Under the pieces are notes generated by a model. The model saw nothing but the letters and a program-made list of their open reading frames with translations, made no database searches and had not been told where the DNA came from. A program made the translations under genes and the position numbers. Below, piece after piece: positions 24,594-33,139 of a stretch of 64,000 bases of DNA (its first letter is position 1; every line of letters begins with the position of its first letter). The DNA comes from Acidobacteriota bacterium (GTDB lineage Bacteria > Acidobacteriota > Terriglobia > Acidiferrales > UBA7541), in assembly GCA_013289955.1 (NCBI GenBank), contig JABCYZ010000004.1:124001-188000 (forward strand), read 5' to 3'.

Positions 24594-26063
24594 CTACTCA
24601 TTGCCAATCCTTCCTGCTGAATGGATGCGGCTCGCGGCGGCGCCGAAGGCGAAGGTCGTGAGGCAGCCGATGAGCACGTACCATGTATACGCAATGGGGG
24701 TGAATCTCCAAACGCAAAGAACGGCGGTGAGGCCGGCAAACATTCCGATGAGGGCGCCAGCGGCGGAAGCGCGGCGGTCGAGCGTGCCAAGCAGAAATAG
24801 GCCCAGGAGGCTGCCGAAAGGAAGGGAGGCGACGGTGAGGCCGGTTTCAAGGAGCGGGCCCCATTTTATGAATCCGAAGCACATTAAGATGAGGCCCCAG
24901 ACCATCGTCATGCGACGCGAGAGGCGGAGGAACCTTACAGGGTCGGTGGAATGGCCGCGGAGTTTCGAGAAATCGAGGACGCTGCTAGCCGCCAGGGAGT
25001 TGAGCGAGCCGCTGGCGTTGGACATGGCGACGGCGACGATGCTGGCGAGGAGGAGACCGGCGAGGCCTTCGGGCATTTCGCGGACGAGGAAAAGGGGCAG
25101 GATACGGTCGGTGCGTTCTCCTGGGGCGAGCAGTGGAGTGTGTTGCGCGAAGACGTAGAGCAGGACGCCGATCAAGAGAAAAATTGTGAATTGGATCAGC
25201 ACGATGACGCCGCTGGTGACGAGGGCGCGGCGGCTGTCTCCTTCGTTGCGGGCGGCCAGGAGCCTTTGCACGATGGTTTGATCGGTGCCGTGGCTGGCCA
25301 TGGTTAGAAAGGCGCCGCCGATCAGGCCGGACCAGAAGGTGTATTTGGTGGCGAGGTCGAAGGTGAAATCGAAGACTTGGAGTTTGTGGCCGGCGGCGGA
25401 TGTGACTTCGGTGACTTCGGTCCAGCCGCCAGGAATGCGGTGGAGCAAAATCCAAAATGTAACGGCGCTGCCTGTGAGATAGAGGAGGAGTTGCGCGACA
25501 TCGGTCCAGATAACGGCTTTCATGCCGCCTTCGAAAGTGTAAACGATGGTGAGCGCGATGACGATGACGACGGCCAGGTGTTCGGATGTGCCGAGGACTA
25601 CGCTGACAACGAGTGCAATCGCAGAGACGCGAACGCCTTCGGCGATAGCGCGCGTGATGAGGAAGGTGCTTGCAGCGACGGCGCGCATTTTTTCGCCGAA
25701 GCGTTTTTCGATGAGCGCGTAGGCGGTGAGAAATTGTCCGCGGAAATAGCCGGGGAGGAGCAGAAAAACAATCAGGATGCGGCCGATGAGATAGCCGATG
25801 ACGAGTTGGAGGAAGGTCAGGTTGCCGCCGTAGGCGATGGCGGGGGTGCCGATGATGGTCAGCGTGGAAGTTTCTGTCGCGACAATGGAGAGAGCCAGCG
25901 CCCACCAGGGAGCCGTGCGGCCGCCGAGAAAATAATCGAGACTGACGGAATCGCGGTTGCTGCCAGCGATGTCTTTCCTGGGGCGGCGAAAGCGCATGCC
26001 TAGCGCGGTTACAGCGAGAAGATAGGCGATGACGATGGCCAGGTCGAGTGGGTGAATGCGCAT
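24594..26063 (-). CDS. Sodium:solute symporter (SSS family)
   Basis: A 489-residue inner-membrane symporter with about 13 helices. Features: N-terminal DLAIVIAYLLAVTALG, the sodium-site region WWALALSIVATETSTLTIIGTPAIAY, GYLIGRILIVFLLLPGYFRG and a conserved GGMKAVIWTDVAQ in the middle. It belongs with SSS transporters for sugars, sialic acid or carboxylates. It is divergent from the GlcNAc-kinase-like gene 257 bases away, so an imported amino sugar is an attractive but unproven substrate. A start at 26063 fits the family. Confidence 0.9.
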   Translation of the reverse strand: MRIHPLDLAIVIAYLLAVTALGMRFRRPRKDIAGSNRDSVSLDYFLGGRTAPWWALALSIVATETSTLTIIGTPAIAYGGNLTFLQLVIGYLIGRILIVFLLLPGYFRGQFLTAYALIEKRFGEKMRAVAASTFLITRAIAEGVRVSAIALVVSVVLGTSEHLAVVIVIALTIVYTFEGGMKAVIWTDVAQLLLYLTGSAVTFWILLHRIPGGWTEVTEVTSAAGHKLQVFDFTFDLATKYTFWSGLIGGAFLTMASHGTDQTIVQRLLAARNEGDSRRALVTSGVIVLIQFTIFLLIGVLLYVFAQHTPLLAPGERTDRILPLFLVREMPEGLAGLLLASIVAVAMSNASGSLNSLAASSVLDFSKLRGHSTDPVRFLRLSRRMTMVWGLILMCFGFIKWGPLLETGLTVASLPFGSLLGLFLLGTLDRRASAAGALIGMFAGLTAVLCVWRFTPIAYTWYVLIGCLTTFAFGAAASRIHSAGRIGNE

Positions 26064-26320
26064 GAGTGGTCTGCGGCGCGTGCACGGGCGGCTCGTGCGC
26101 CACCCGCAGGGTTCCTCGTTCGTTCAAGAGTTATCGATCAAAAGAGAACCGAGAATAGTGGCAGGGCCTACGCAGGTCAAGGAATCCGTGTCGGGGAGAG
26201 AACTGCCGCGCGAGGCTGCTTCGAATGTGAAAGCTTCCGAGCAGCGGGAGTGGCGCACGTTTGCGCACGCCGCTTTCTTCCGCGAATGCATTGGGCGCGT
26301 TTCTCGCTTAAACTTTTTGT

Positions 26321-27292
26321 ATGCGCTTTGTCTTGGGATTCGACGGCGGCGGAACGAAGACGGATTGCGTGCTGATGGACGAGTCCGGTGCTGTTATGGC
26401 GCGGTCGCAGGCCGGGCCATCGAACCCGCTGCGGATTGGGTTTGGGGCGGCGATTGGCGCGATTCGTGAGGCGGCGCGGCAAGCATTCCGACAGACGGCG
26501 TTGCCCGAGAGTGCGACAGCCACTGCGCTGTGCGCGGGACTGGCAGGAGCAGGGCCTCCCGAATCGGCGGAAAAGATCCGCGCGCTTCTTGCCGCAGAAT
26601 TTCCGGAATCGAAGATTCGGGTTTGCACCGATCTTGACCTCGCGCTGGCGGCAACGGGCGGCGGAGCAGTGATTGTGCTGTTGGCGGGGACGGGCTCGTT
26701 TGCAGTCGGGCGTAACGCGGCGGGCGAAACAGCGCGGGCGGGGGGATACGGTTCGCAGATCGGTGATGAAGGCAGCGCTTACGATATCGGGCGGCGCGCG
26801 GTTTTGACGGCCATGCACGAAAACGACCGCACAGGGACGGATGCGCTTCTGGGGCAACGGCTGTTGCGGGAGCTTGGTTGCGCGAACTGGTCCGAGGTCA
26901 AGGCACGGGCGCAGGCCGCTTCGGACGAAGTGTTTCCGCGGCTGTTTTCGGTTGTCGCAATGGTCGCGGATTGGCTCGAAACCCCTTCTGAGACTTCCGG
27001 TGAAACTGCGGCGAGAAATGCGGCGCGGGGAATTCTGCGGGCGGCGGCGTTTGATCTGGCTTCGCTGACGGAAAATCTTGCGGAGCGATTGCATCTAGGG
27101 GAGACGCAGTTTGTGATTGCAAAAACCGGCGGAATGGTAGGGCGCTCGAAATATCTGGAGAGCGAGATCGACGAGCGATTGAGGAATCGATTCCCGCTGG
27201 CGGAGCTGGGGAGCCTGCGAATTTCTCCGGCGGAGGCAGCGGCGCGGCTGGCGCTGGAACTGTTTGCCAGCAGGGATCGCGCGGGGCACTGA
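26321..27292 (+). CDS. N-acetylglucosamine kinase-like protein (BadF/BadG ATPase family)
   Basis: A 323-residue ASKHA-fold kinase. The phosphate-1 motif FDGGGTKTDCVL begins the protein, the phosphate-2 region is VLLAGTGSFAVG, and GGYGSQIGDEGSAYDIG is the GlcNAc/MurNAc-kinase signature. IAKTGGMVGRSKYL is near the end. Members include human NagK and bacterial MurK and GlcNAc kinases. With NamZ- and NagZ-like enzymes and MurQ in the same region it probably phosphorylates salvaged GlcNAc or MurNAc at position 6 (or 1). The next gene begins one base after its stop. Confidence 0.85.
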   Translation: MRFVLGFDGGGTKTDCVLMDESGAVMARSQAGPSNPLRIGFGAAIGAIREAARQAFRQTALPESATATALCAGLAGAGPPESAEKIRALLAAEFPESKIRVCTDLDLALAATGGGAVIVLLAGTGSFAVGRNAAGETARAGGYGSQIGDEGSAYDIGRRAVLTAMHENDRTGTDALLGQRLLRELGCANWSEVKARAQAASDEVFPRLFSVVAMVADWLETPSETSGETAARNAARGILRAAAFDLASLTENLAERLHLGETQFVIAKTGGMVGRSKYLESEIDERLRNRFPLAELGSLRISPAEAAARLALELFASRDRAGH

Positions 27293-27293
27293 G

Positions 27294-28121
27294 ATGGCCG
27301 GCGCGGAAAAAAATCGGGGTCGCGCACTCGCCGCGGCTGGCGAGGAACTGGCGGCTTTACTTCACCATACGGACGTGGAAGTGTTGCTGGGGCTGCTCGA
27401 GAATCCCTCGCTCGAGGAAACGCAGCTGTGCATGCTGCTGGAACGAAAAAATCTCCCGACGGAAATTCTGGAAGAAGTGGCGCGGCGCAAGCCGCTCTTG
27501 AAGAGCTACCGGGTGAAGAAGGCCCTGGCGTTTCACCCGCGCACTCCGCGGCTCGTCACATTGCGTTTGCTGCGCGATCTTTACCTGATGGATGTGGTGC
27601 AGATCACATTGCTGCCAGGGATTCCCACGGAGTTGAAACGAAATGCAGAGGACCAGCTGGTTTCGCGGCTGCCGCAATTGCCGCTCGGGCAAAAAATCAC
27701 TTTGGCGCGGCGCGGGCCGGCGCGCTTGGCGGGGGCGCTTCTGGCGGAAGGGCACTCGCAAATCGTTTCGATCGTACTGGACAACGCCTATTTGACGGAG
27801 GCGCAGGTCCTCAGAGTGCTTTCACGCGAAAAACTGCCGCCGGTGGTGGTGCGCACTATCTCGCTGCACCGCAAGTGGTCGATTAGCTACAACGTGCGGC
27901 TTGCCCTGGTTCGGCATCCGTTGTCGCCATTGGCTACTGTGCTTGCCTACTTGCCGGAGCTTACCGTTTCAGATTTGCGCGAACTGGCTTCGCCCGGAAT
28001 CGTTTCCGAGAGCCTGCGCAAGTATTTGCAGGCGGAAGTGCAGCGGAGGATTCGCGCGGGAGAAAAATCCGCCAGGAAGGGCGATGCTTCTGGGCCTTCC
28101 GCTGCCTCTAACCAGGACTAG
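27294..28121 (+). CDS. Leu-rich helical protein of unknown function
   Basis: A 275-residue cytoplasmic protein with no signal peptide. It consists of repeated amphipathic helices with Leu/Arg patterns (LLGLLENPSLEETQLCMLL, RKPLLKSYRVKKALAFHPRTP, VRLALVRHPLSPLATVLAYLPEL), reminiscent of HEAT/DUF2336-type helical repeats. The ATG lies one base after the kinase stop, so the two are co-expressed. Several -HPRTP-/-HPLSP- corners repeat, suggesting an alpha-solenoid. It could be an adaptor for the kinase or an unrelated protein. A TTG ten codons upstream is in frame but overlaps the kinase. Confidence 0.7.
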   Translation: MAGAEKNRGRALAAAGEELAALLHHTDVEVLLGLLENPSLEETQLCMLLERKNLPTEILEEVARRKPLLKSYRVKKALAFHPRTPRLVTLRLLRDLYLMDVVQITLLPGIPTELKRNAEDQLVSRLPQLPLGQKITLARRGPARLAGALLAEGHSQIVSIVLDNAYLTEAQVLRVLSREKLPPVVVRTISLHRKWSISYNVRLALVRHPLSPLATVLAYLPELTVSDLRELASPGIVSESLRKYLQAEVQRRIRAGEKSARKGDASGPSAASNQD

Positions 28122-28321
28122 CGCGGTCCTTCAACCCATACGCGGAAGCGCCTCTTCGCGGGAGCGTTTACGGCGCCGTTTGATGGATTGCCGGGAACAA
28201 AACATCCGTCCTCGGCGTCGTATGGGTGTGCCCTTAGCAGGCGTAGACTTAGAACGAACGAGCGGCGAGATGGCCCTTGCGCCGCACCTTGGGATCCTTG
28301 GCAGGGGGGCCTTCCAGGCCA

Positions 28322-28660
28322 ATGGGCAGTGGGGATCAAACTTCCCGGCGGTCGGACCGTCGCTGGGCGCCGCGCTACTCGTTTCGCGCCAACCTCGAGA
28401 TCGAATGGGGTTCAGCGGTGCTGCGCGCCAGCACACGCGACGTCAGCTCGAATGGCATGTTCATCGAATCGACCGATCCTTTGTGGATTGGGGCGGGGTT
28501 TACGGCGCATTTGGTTCTGGACCGGCGCGTAAGAGTGGATTGCTCGGTGAAGCGCATCGAGCCCGGTCTTGGCATGGGCGTGGCTGTGACCCTTTCCGAA
28601 GGGCAGCACGAACAGCGGTATCAGGATCTTCTGGCTTCTCTCTCCAACACAGGTACGTAA
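28322..28660 (+). CDS. PilZ domain protein
   Basis: A 112-residue single-domain protein. The c-di-GMP-binding signature is present: an RRWAPR/RxxxR-like Arg cluster near residue 13 and TRDVSSNGMFIES (D.S..G) about 30 residues later. Strands fitting the PilZ barrel follow to KRIEPGLGMGVAV. No output domain is attached, so it probably acts as a small adaptor or receptor. The start codon is uncertain because the upstream ribosome-binding site is weak. It stands alone between unknown genes. Confidence 0.75.
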   Translation: MGSGDQTSRRSDRRWAPRYSFRANLEIEWGSAVLRASTRDVSSNGMFIESTDPLWIGAGFTAHLVLDRRVRVDCSVKRIEPGLGMGVAVTLSEGQHEQRYQDLLASLSNTGT

Positions 28661-28760
28661 GCTCGTCTTATACTATGCTTGCGGCGCGGGCGGCTACCCC
28701 CGGCTTGCGCTGCGTGAAAAAGCATTCGCCCCCTTCGTACGGAATGGCGTTTGAGGTCGC

Positions 28761-29360
28761 ATGAGTCTGACCAGATGCCTGGATTGCGGTTCCCCGCGGA
28801 CCGCCGACCAATGTCCCTCCTGTGGGTTGACGTCGGTTGCTGCCGAGTTGCTGTTCCGGCGGCGGCTGGTGTCGCGGACCGCTATTTTTTTGGTGGGCTC
28901 GCTGGCATTTCCCTATGTGAGCCAGATCTATCCGCCGCTGGATTTGGATCTGATGCTGGTGTTCTTCGGGTTGCTGTTTTTTCTGGCGCTGACGATCGCG
29001 GTGATTCTGGAAAGGCGCGCGCGGCAGCACCAGGAGATCGAAATATTGAAGCGCCTCTACGCGGGATTTATTCCGCTGCCATGGATACTGGCGGCAACGC
29101 TTTTCGCAAACGGGAGGCTCGATTCGCAGAAAAACCTGGCGTACTATCCGACCGCTGTCGTCAGTAAATTCAATATGAGAGGTATTGTGCGCGGGAGCCG
29201 GAGGTTGCACGTGCGGTCCTGGCGCGCCGGGCAAAAGGTCGAGGGGTTGGCGGTGGATGCGGACGATTTTGACCGGTTTCAGGCGGGCGACACGGTAGTG
29301 GTGGCGGTTGAGCCGGGGGCGCTGGGGATTCCGTGGTATTACGGGGTGTATCGCCGGTAA
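28761..29360 (+). CDS. Membrane protein with N-terminal zinc ribbon
   Basis: A 199-residue protein. It starts with a four-cysteine zinc ribbon (CLDCGSPRTADQCPSCG), then has two or three hydrophobic segments (about 40-56, 63-84, 96-113). A soluble C-terminal part follows, with strands like HVRSWRAGQKVEGLAVDADD and VVVAVEPGALGIPWYYGV. The architecture suggests a membrane-anchored, cytoplasm-facing zinc ribbon with a beta domain. No known family is named. It is 100 bases downstream of the PilZ gene on the same strand. Confidence 0.7.
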   Translation: MSLTRCLDCGSPRTADQCPSCGLTSVAAELLFRRRLVSRTAIFLVGSLAFPYVSQIYPPLDLDLMLVFFGLLFFLALTIAVILERRARQHQEIEILKRLYAGFIPLPWILAATLFANGRLDSQKNLAYYPTAVVSKFNMRGIVRGSRRLHVRSWRAGQKVEGLAVDADDFDRFQAGDTVVVAVEPGALGIPWYYGVYRR

Positions 29361-29375
29361 GCGTGGTTAGCGGCA

Positions 29376-29414
29376 GTGGCGGAGAAGAGCCGAGGCTGAA
29401 GCCTTTGCCACTGG
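29376..29414. repeat. Dispersed palindrome, GTGGC...GCCAC form
   Basis: GAGGCT-GA-AGCCT (about 29393-29405) lies inside an outer GTGGC/GCCAC pair. It belongs to the same family as the palindromes at 12680 and 54441 and separates two converging genes. Confidence 0.45.
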
Positions 29415-29415
29415 T

Positions 29416-29847
29416 TCAGTAGGCGGGTTTGCCGTCGGGCTTGAGTGGCAAATTAATGTCCAGGTAGTGGCCGTTTTTGCCGAAGCGAAAACGGACGCGA
29501 CGGACCATCAAGCCGACATCGCGCATCTTCCAATCCGAAATTTCGATGGGCTCACTCGGAAGGTCGGAGAGCGACCATTCGACATTGTCGCCTTGCGGCT
29601 TCACGGTTTGCGGATCGACCTCGTAAACTTCGCCTTCTTTCAGGTCCAGAAAGAGAAAGCGCTTCCACAGTTTCACAAGCAGGACGTCGCGTTTTTCCGA
29701 GTGGTAGATATTCCAGGTTTGCGGTGCTTGGTCGTTGAAGCGCACGATGGCGAATTGCACGGGCTTCCAGACGGCTCTTTTGTCGGGAGACGCTGCCTGC
29801 GGAAGCGCCGAGAAGAAAATGAGAGCTGCGACAAGGGCAGTTTGCAT
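29416..29847 (-). CDS. Small secreted protein of unknown function
   Basis: A 143-residue protein (147 if a start four codons earlier is used) with a clear signal peptide (MQTALVAALIFFSALPQAAS). The mature part is rich in aromatic and charged residues with beta-strand character (QFAIVRFND, VLLVKLWKRFLFLDLKEGEVYEVD, MVRRVRFRFGKNGHYLDINLP). No known domain. It lies just upstream of the aminotransferase stop on the same strand order, but no functional link is apparent. Confidence 0.6.
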   Translation of the reverse strand: MQTALVAALIFFSALPQAASPDKRAVWKPVQFAIVRFNDQAPQTWNIYHSEKRDVLLVKLWKRFLFLDLKEGEVYEVDPQTVKPQGDNVEWSLSDLPSEPIEISDWKMRDVGLMVRRVRFRFGKNGHYLDINLPLKPDGKPAY

Positions 29848-29860
29848 TCCTGGGATCAAT

Positions 29861-31186
29861 TTACATCACAACTTCACGGAAGGATTTGTCGAGGAGGCGG
29901 ATGGCTTCGTCGACGTCCGGTTTGGTGGTGTTGAGCATGGGAGCGAGACGGAGGACATTGCCCATGAGGCCGCCTTTGCCGATCAGCAGGCCGTTGTCGC
30001 GGGCGCGTTCCATGACTAAGGTGGTTTGCGCGGGAGCGGGCTCTTTGGTCTTCTGATCTTTCACGAGTTCGAGGGCTTGCATGAGGCCCATGCCGCGGAC
30101 GTCGCCGATGAGCGAATGCTTCTCTTGAAGCTCTTCGAGTTTTGCGCGGAAATAATTGCCGACGGTGTGTGCGTTTTCGAGGAGATCATCTTCTTCGATG
30201 AGTTCGATGGTGGCGCGGGCGGCGACACTGGTTACGGGGTTGCCGCCGAAGGTGGCGATGTTGAGGCCCTGAAAGCCGGCAGCGATTTCTGGGGTAGTGA
30301 CCGTGAGGCCGACAGGAACGCCGTTGGCCATGCCTTTGGCGCTTGTCAGAATATCCGGAGTCACTTCCCACTGTTCTATGCCGAACCATTTCTTGCCGGT
30401 GCGGCCCCAGCCGGTTTGGACCTCGTCGGAGATGAAGAGGCCGCCGTATTTCTTGACGATGTTGAAAACGATTTTGAAATATTCCTTGGGCGGAGTGATG
30501 AAACCGCCGACGCCTTGAATTGGTTCGGCGATGAAGGCGGCGATGCTGCCGCTGGTGCCGGTTTGGATGAGATTTTCGACGTCACCCGCACAGGCGACTT
30601 CGCATTCCGGATATTTCAGGTGCAGCGGGCAGCGGTAGCAGTAGGGATTGATGGCGTGCGAGATGCCGACGCTGATGACGGCCGCTTTGCGGTAAGGAGC
30701 GTGAGCGGTGACGGATTTCATGAGAGAGGATCCGCCGGAGTAGGCGTGGCGGAGGGCGACGATGTCGTAGCTGCCGGTGGCCATGCGCGCGATCAGGATC
30801 GCGGCCTCATCGGCTTCACTGCCGGAACTGGTGAAAAAGCTAGACGACAAGTTTCCGGGAGTAATTTGTGCAATTTTTTCCGCCAGCGCCACGATTTGCT
30901 CGTTCGGGTAGAGCGTCGAGAGATGCTGGAGCTTGTTGACCTGGGCGTTGATCTTGCTCGTGATTCTTGGATTGCAGTGGCCTACGGAAACGGTGAGGAT
31001 GCCGCCGAAAAAATCGAGGTATTTGCGGCCTTCAACGTCCCAGACGTGCTGCATTTCGGCGTGATCGGCGACAAGCGGCTTCTGGTAGTAGTTGGTGACT
31101 GACGGCCAGATGTATTTTTTGTGTTTGGCGACGACTTCTTCGCTGCGCGACATTGTGGATGGCACGGGCTTTGCGGGAGTGGTCAT
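29861..31186 (-). CDS. Class III pyridoxal-phosphate aminotransferase
   Basis: A 441-residue PLP enzyme. Motifs: DVEGRKYLDFFGGILTVSVGH, SSSFFTSSGSEADEAAILIAR (PLP-phosphate loop), the DEVQTGWGRTGK metal/PLP Asp segment, and the lysine loop TSAKGMANGVPVG. The pattern is close to alanine-glyoxylate aminotransferase 2 and related omega-amino-acid transaminases. Amino donor and acceptor cannot be assigned. It is transcribed alone, divergent from the alcohol dehydrogenase across a 300-base spacer. Confidence 0.9.
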   Translation of the reverse strand: MTTPAKPVPSTMSRSEEVVAKHKKYIWPSVTNYYQKPLVADHAEMQHVWDVEGRKYLDFFGGILTVSVGHCNPRITSKINAQVNKLQHLSTLYPNEQIVALAEKIAQITPGNLSSSFFTSSGSEADEAAILIARMATGSYDIVALRHAYSGGSSLMKSVTAHAPYRKAAVISVGISHAINPYCYRCPLHLKYPECEVACAGDVENLIQTGTSGSIAAFIAEPIQGVGGFITPPKEYFKIVFNIVKKYGGLFISDEVQTGWGRTGKKWFGIEQWEVTPDILTSAKGMANGVPVGLTVTTPEIAAGFQGLNIATFGGNPVTSVAARATIELIEEDDLLENAHTVGNYFRAKLEELQEKHSLIGDVRGMGLMQALELVKDQKTKEPAPAQTTLVMERARDNGLLIGKGGLMGNVLRLAPMLNTTKPDVDEAIRLLDKSFREVVM

Positions 31187-31493
31187 GAGCGCTTCCTCGG
31201 GTTAGTTTGACGATGTTCGAGTGTACGACGCGGGGAAACGCGCGGCAAGCACGTCACTGGCGTCCCCCGTAGGCTGGCAGTGCCTTTTGCGGAAGAAAAT
31301 CAAACCGGGCCAACTAGCCCTGAGCGATCACAGCCATGCCTCCGCATCCGTCCAGCCTATTCCCTCTGATGTGATTCCTCCTGCTGACGGCCGGCACATT
31401 TCACACCTAACCGTCCGAACTCCCGGCGCATCAAAAGCGGGGAGTTTTTGTTCGTGACAAGGGAACGTGTGTCCGCGGGCCAGGAGAATGACA
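31187..31493. other. Divergent spacer between aminotransferase and dehydrogenase
   Basis: About 307 bases with no convincing gene. It should hold both promoters, but no consensus pair was recognised. An AGGAG site at 31482-31486 precedes the dehydrogenase. Confidence 0.4.
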
Positions 31494-32507
31494 ATGGCGA
31501 AGATGAAGGCAGCGGTTGTTACGAAGCCGGGAGCGGATTTTGAGATACAAGAGCGCGAAATTCCACAGGCGGGTTTCGGCGAAGTACGGATCAAGGTGCA
31601 TGCCTGCGGAGTTTGTTTCAGCGACCATCTTGTAAAAGACGGGCTTTGGCCCGGGATCGCGTATCCGCGCGTGCCGGGGCACGAAGTTGCGGGAGTAGTG
31701 GATGAAGTGGGCCGAGGGGTAACGGAATGGAAGAAGGGTGATCGTGTGGGGACGGGTTGGCACGGAGGGCACGATTTTGTGTGCGAATTTTGCCGCCGAG
31801 GAGACTTCATCGCGTGCAAGAACGAGGCGATCACGGGCATCACGCGCGATGGAGGGTACCAGGAATACATGCTGGTGCGGCATGAAGCGTTGGCCGGAAT
31901 TCCGGACGATCTGGATGCCGCCGAGGCCGGCCCGTTGCTGTGCGCAGGCGTTACGACGTTCAATTCGCTGCGGCACAGCGGGGCGACCATGGGCGATTTG
32001 GTTGGCGTGCAGGGAATCGGCGGATTGGGGCATCTGGGAATCCAGTTTGCGGCAAGAGCAGGATATCGCGTGGCGGCCATCGGACGCGGTCCGGAAAATG
32101 CGGCATTGGCGAAGAAACTTGGAGCGTCGGTTTACATCGATACCGTTGCAACAAACCCGGCGGAGGAACTCGCGAAGTTGGGAGGCGCGAAAGTGATTTT
32201 GGCGACGGCTCCAAACGCGAATTCGATCGTGGCGCTGATCGGCGGGCTCGGCGTGGGCGGGAAACTGCTCGTTGTCGGGGCACCGTTCGAGCCGATGGAA
32301 GTTTCCGTGGTCTCGCTGCTTATGGCTCGGCGGGATATCCAGGGATGGCCGAGCGGGTCGGCGATGGATTCGGAAGATACTCTGCGATTCTCGTCGCAGT
32401 CGGGAGTGAAGGCCATGATCGAGAAGTTTCCGCTGGAGAAAGTGAATGAGGCATTCACTCGAGCGCTGAGCGGGAAGGCGCAGTTTCGCGTAGTGCTGAC
32501 CATGTAG
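31494..32507 (+). CDS. Zinc-dependent alcohol dehydrogenase (MDR superfamily)
   Basis: A 337-residue medium-chain dehydrogenase. The catalytic zinc site is HACGVCFSDH with GHEVAG, the structural zinc loop CEFCRRGDFIAC is shortened and has three cysteines plus nearby His, and the Rossmann motif is GIGGLGHLGIQFA. The profile is like the CAD/AdhP-type enzymes. The ATG at 31494 is chosen because AGGAG lies 7 bases upstream; two neighbouring ATGs are in frame. Substrate unknown. A GNAT acetyltransferase follows on the same strand. Confidence 0.92.
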   Translation: MAKMKAAVVTKPGADFEIQEREIPQAGFGEVRIKVHACGVCFSDHLVKDGLWPGIAYPRVPGHEVAGVVDEVGRGVTEWKKGDRVGTGWHGGHDFVCEFCRRGDFIACKNEAITGITRDGGYQEYMLVRHEALAGIPDDLDAAEAGPLLCAGVTTFNSLRHSGATMGDLVGVQGIGGLGHLGIQFAARAGYRVAAIGRGPENAALAKKLGASVYIDTVATNPAEELAKLGGAKVILATAPNANSIVALIGGLGVGGKLLVVGAPFEPMEVSVVSLLMARRDIQGWPSGSAMDSEDTLRFSSQSGVKAMIEKFPLEKVNEAFTRALSGKAQFRVVLTM

Positions 32508-32559
32508 GTAAAATAGCCCGGGGGCGCAAAAATTTGAGGTGCGGATCCCGCTTAACATA

Positions 32560-33042
32560 ATGCTCGTACGGGAAGCCACGGCAGGCGATGCGGACGCAAT
32601 CTGGAAAATCCTCGAGCCGGTGATTCGCGGCGGGGAGACCTACGCCTTGCCTAGGGACATGAAGCGCGAGGACGCTTTGGCGTATTGGACCTCGCCGGAG
32701 CACGCCGTATTCGTGGCGGAAGAAGAAGGAGAGATCGTCGGGACGTATGTATTGCGCGCGAATCAGAAGGGCGGGGGAGGGCACGTCGCAAACTGCGGAT
32801 ATATGACAGCTCCATGGGCGAGCGGGCGCGGCGTGGCGCGGACGATGTGCCAGCATTCGCTGGAGCACGCGAGGGCGCGCGGATTTCGCGCAATGCAATT
32901 CAACTTTGTGGTGAGCAGCAACGAACGCGCCGTGAGGCTGTGGCAAAGCTTGGGTTTTGAGATTGCAGGACGGCTTCCGGGAGCGTTTGTACATCCAGCG
33001 CTAGGCGCCGTTGATGCGCTAGTGATGTACCGGCATTTGTGA
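32560..33042 (+). CDS. GNAT family N-acetyltransferase
   Basis: A 160-residue acetyl-CoA-dependent acetyltransferase. It opens VREATAGDADAIW, has the acetyl-CoA loop region ASGRGVARTMCQHSLEHAR (motif A, Q/RxxGxG/A form) and ends NERAVRLWQSLGFEIAGRLPGAF. This is the phosphinothricin-acetyltransferase/RimI-like arrangement. The substrate is unknown. A GTG seven codons upstream is an alternative start. Confidence 0.85.
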   Translation: MLVREATAGDADAIWKILEPVIRGGETYALPRDMKREDALAYWTSPEHAVFVAEEEGEIVGTYVLRANQKGGGGHVANCGYMTAPWASGRGVARTMCQHSLEHARARGFRAMQFNFVVSSNERAVRLWQSLGFEIAGRLPGAFVHPALGAVDALVMYRHL

Positions 33043-33139
33043 GGCGGCCATCGGCGAGGCGCTGATTCCAAAAGGAAAAGTGAAGCCAGGCAGCGGAAGG
33101 CCAGTGTTGGGCCTCCCCCCGGGCTCCCCGCAAGGCCGA

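Noticed and set aside
30026..31102. 358-residue frame opposite the aminotransferase
   Set aside because: Asp/Gly/Ala-rich shadow of a strongly supported gene.
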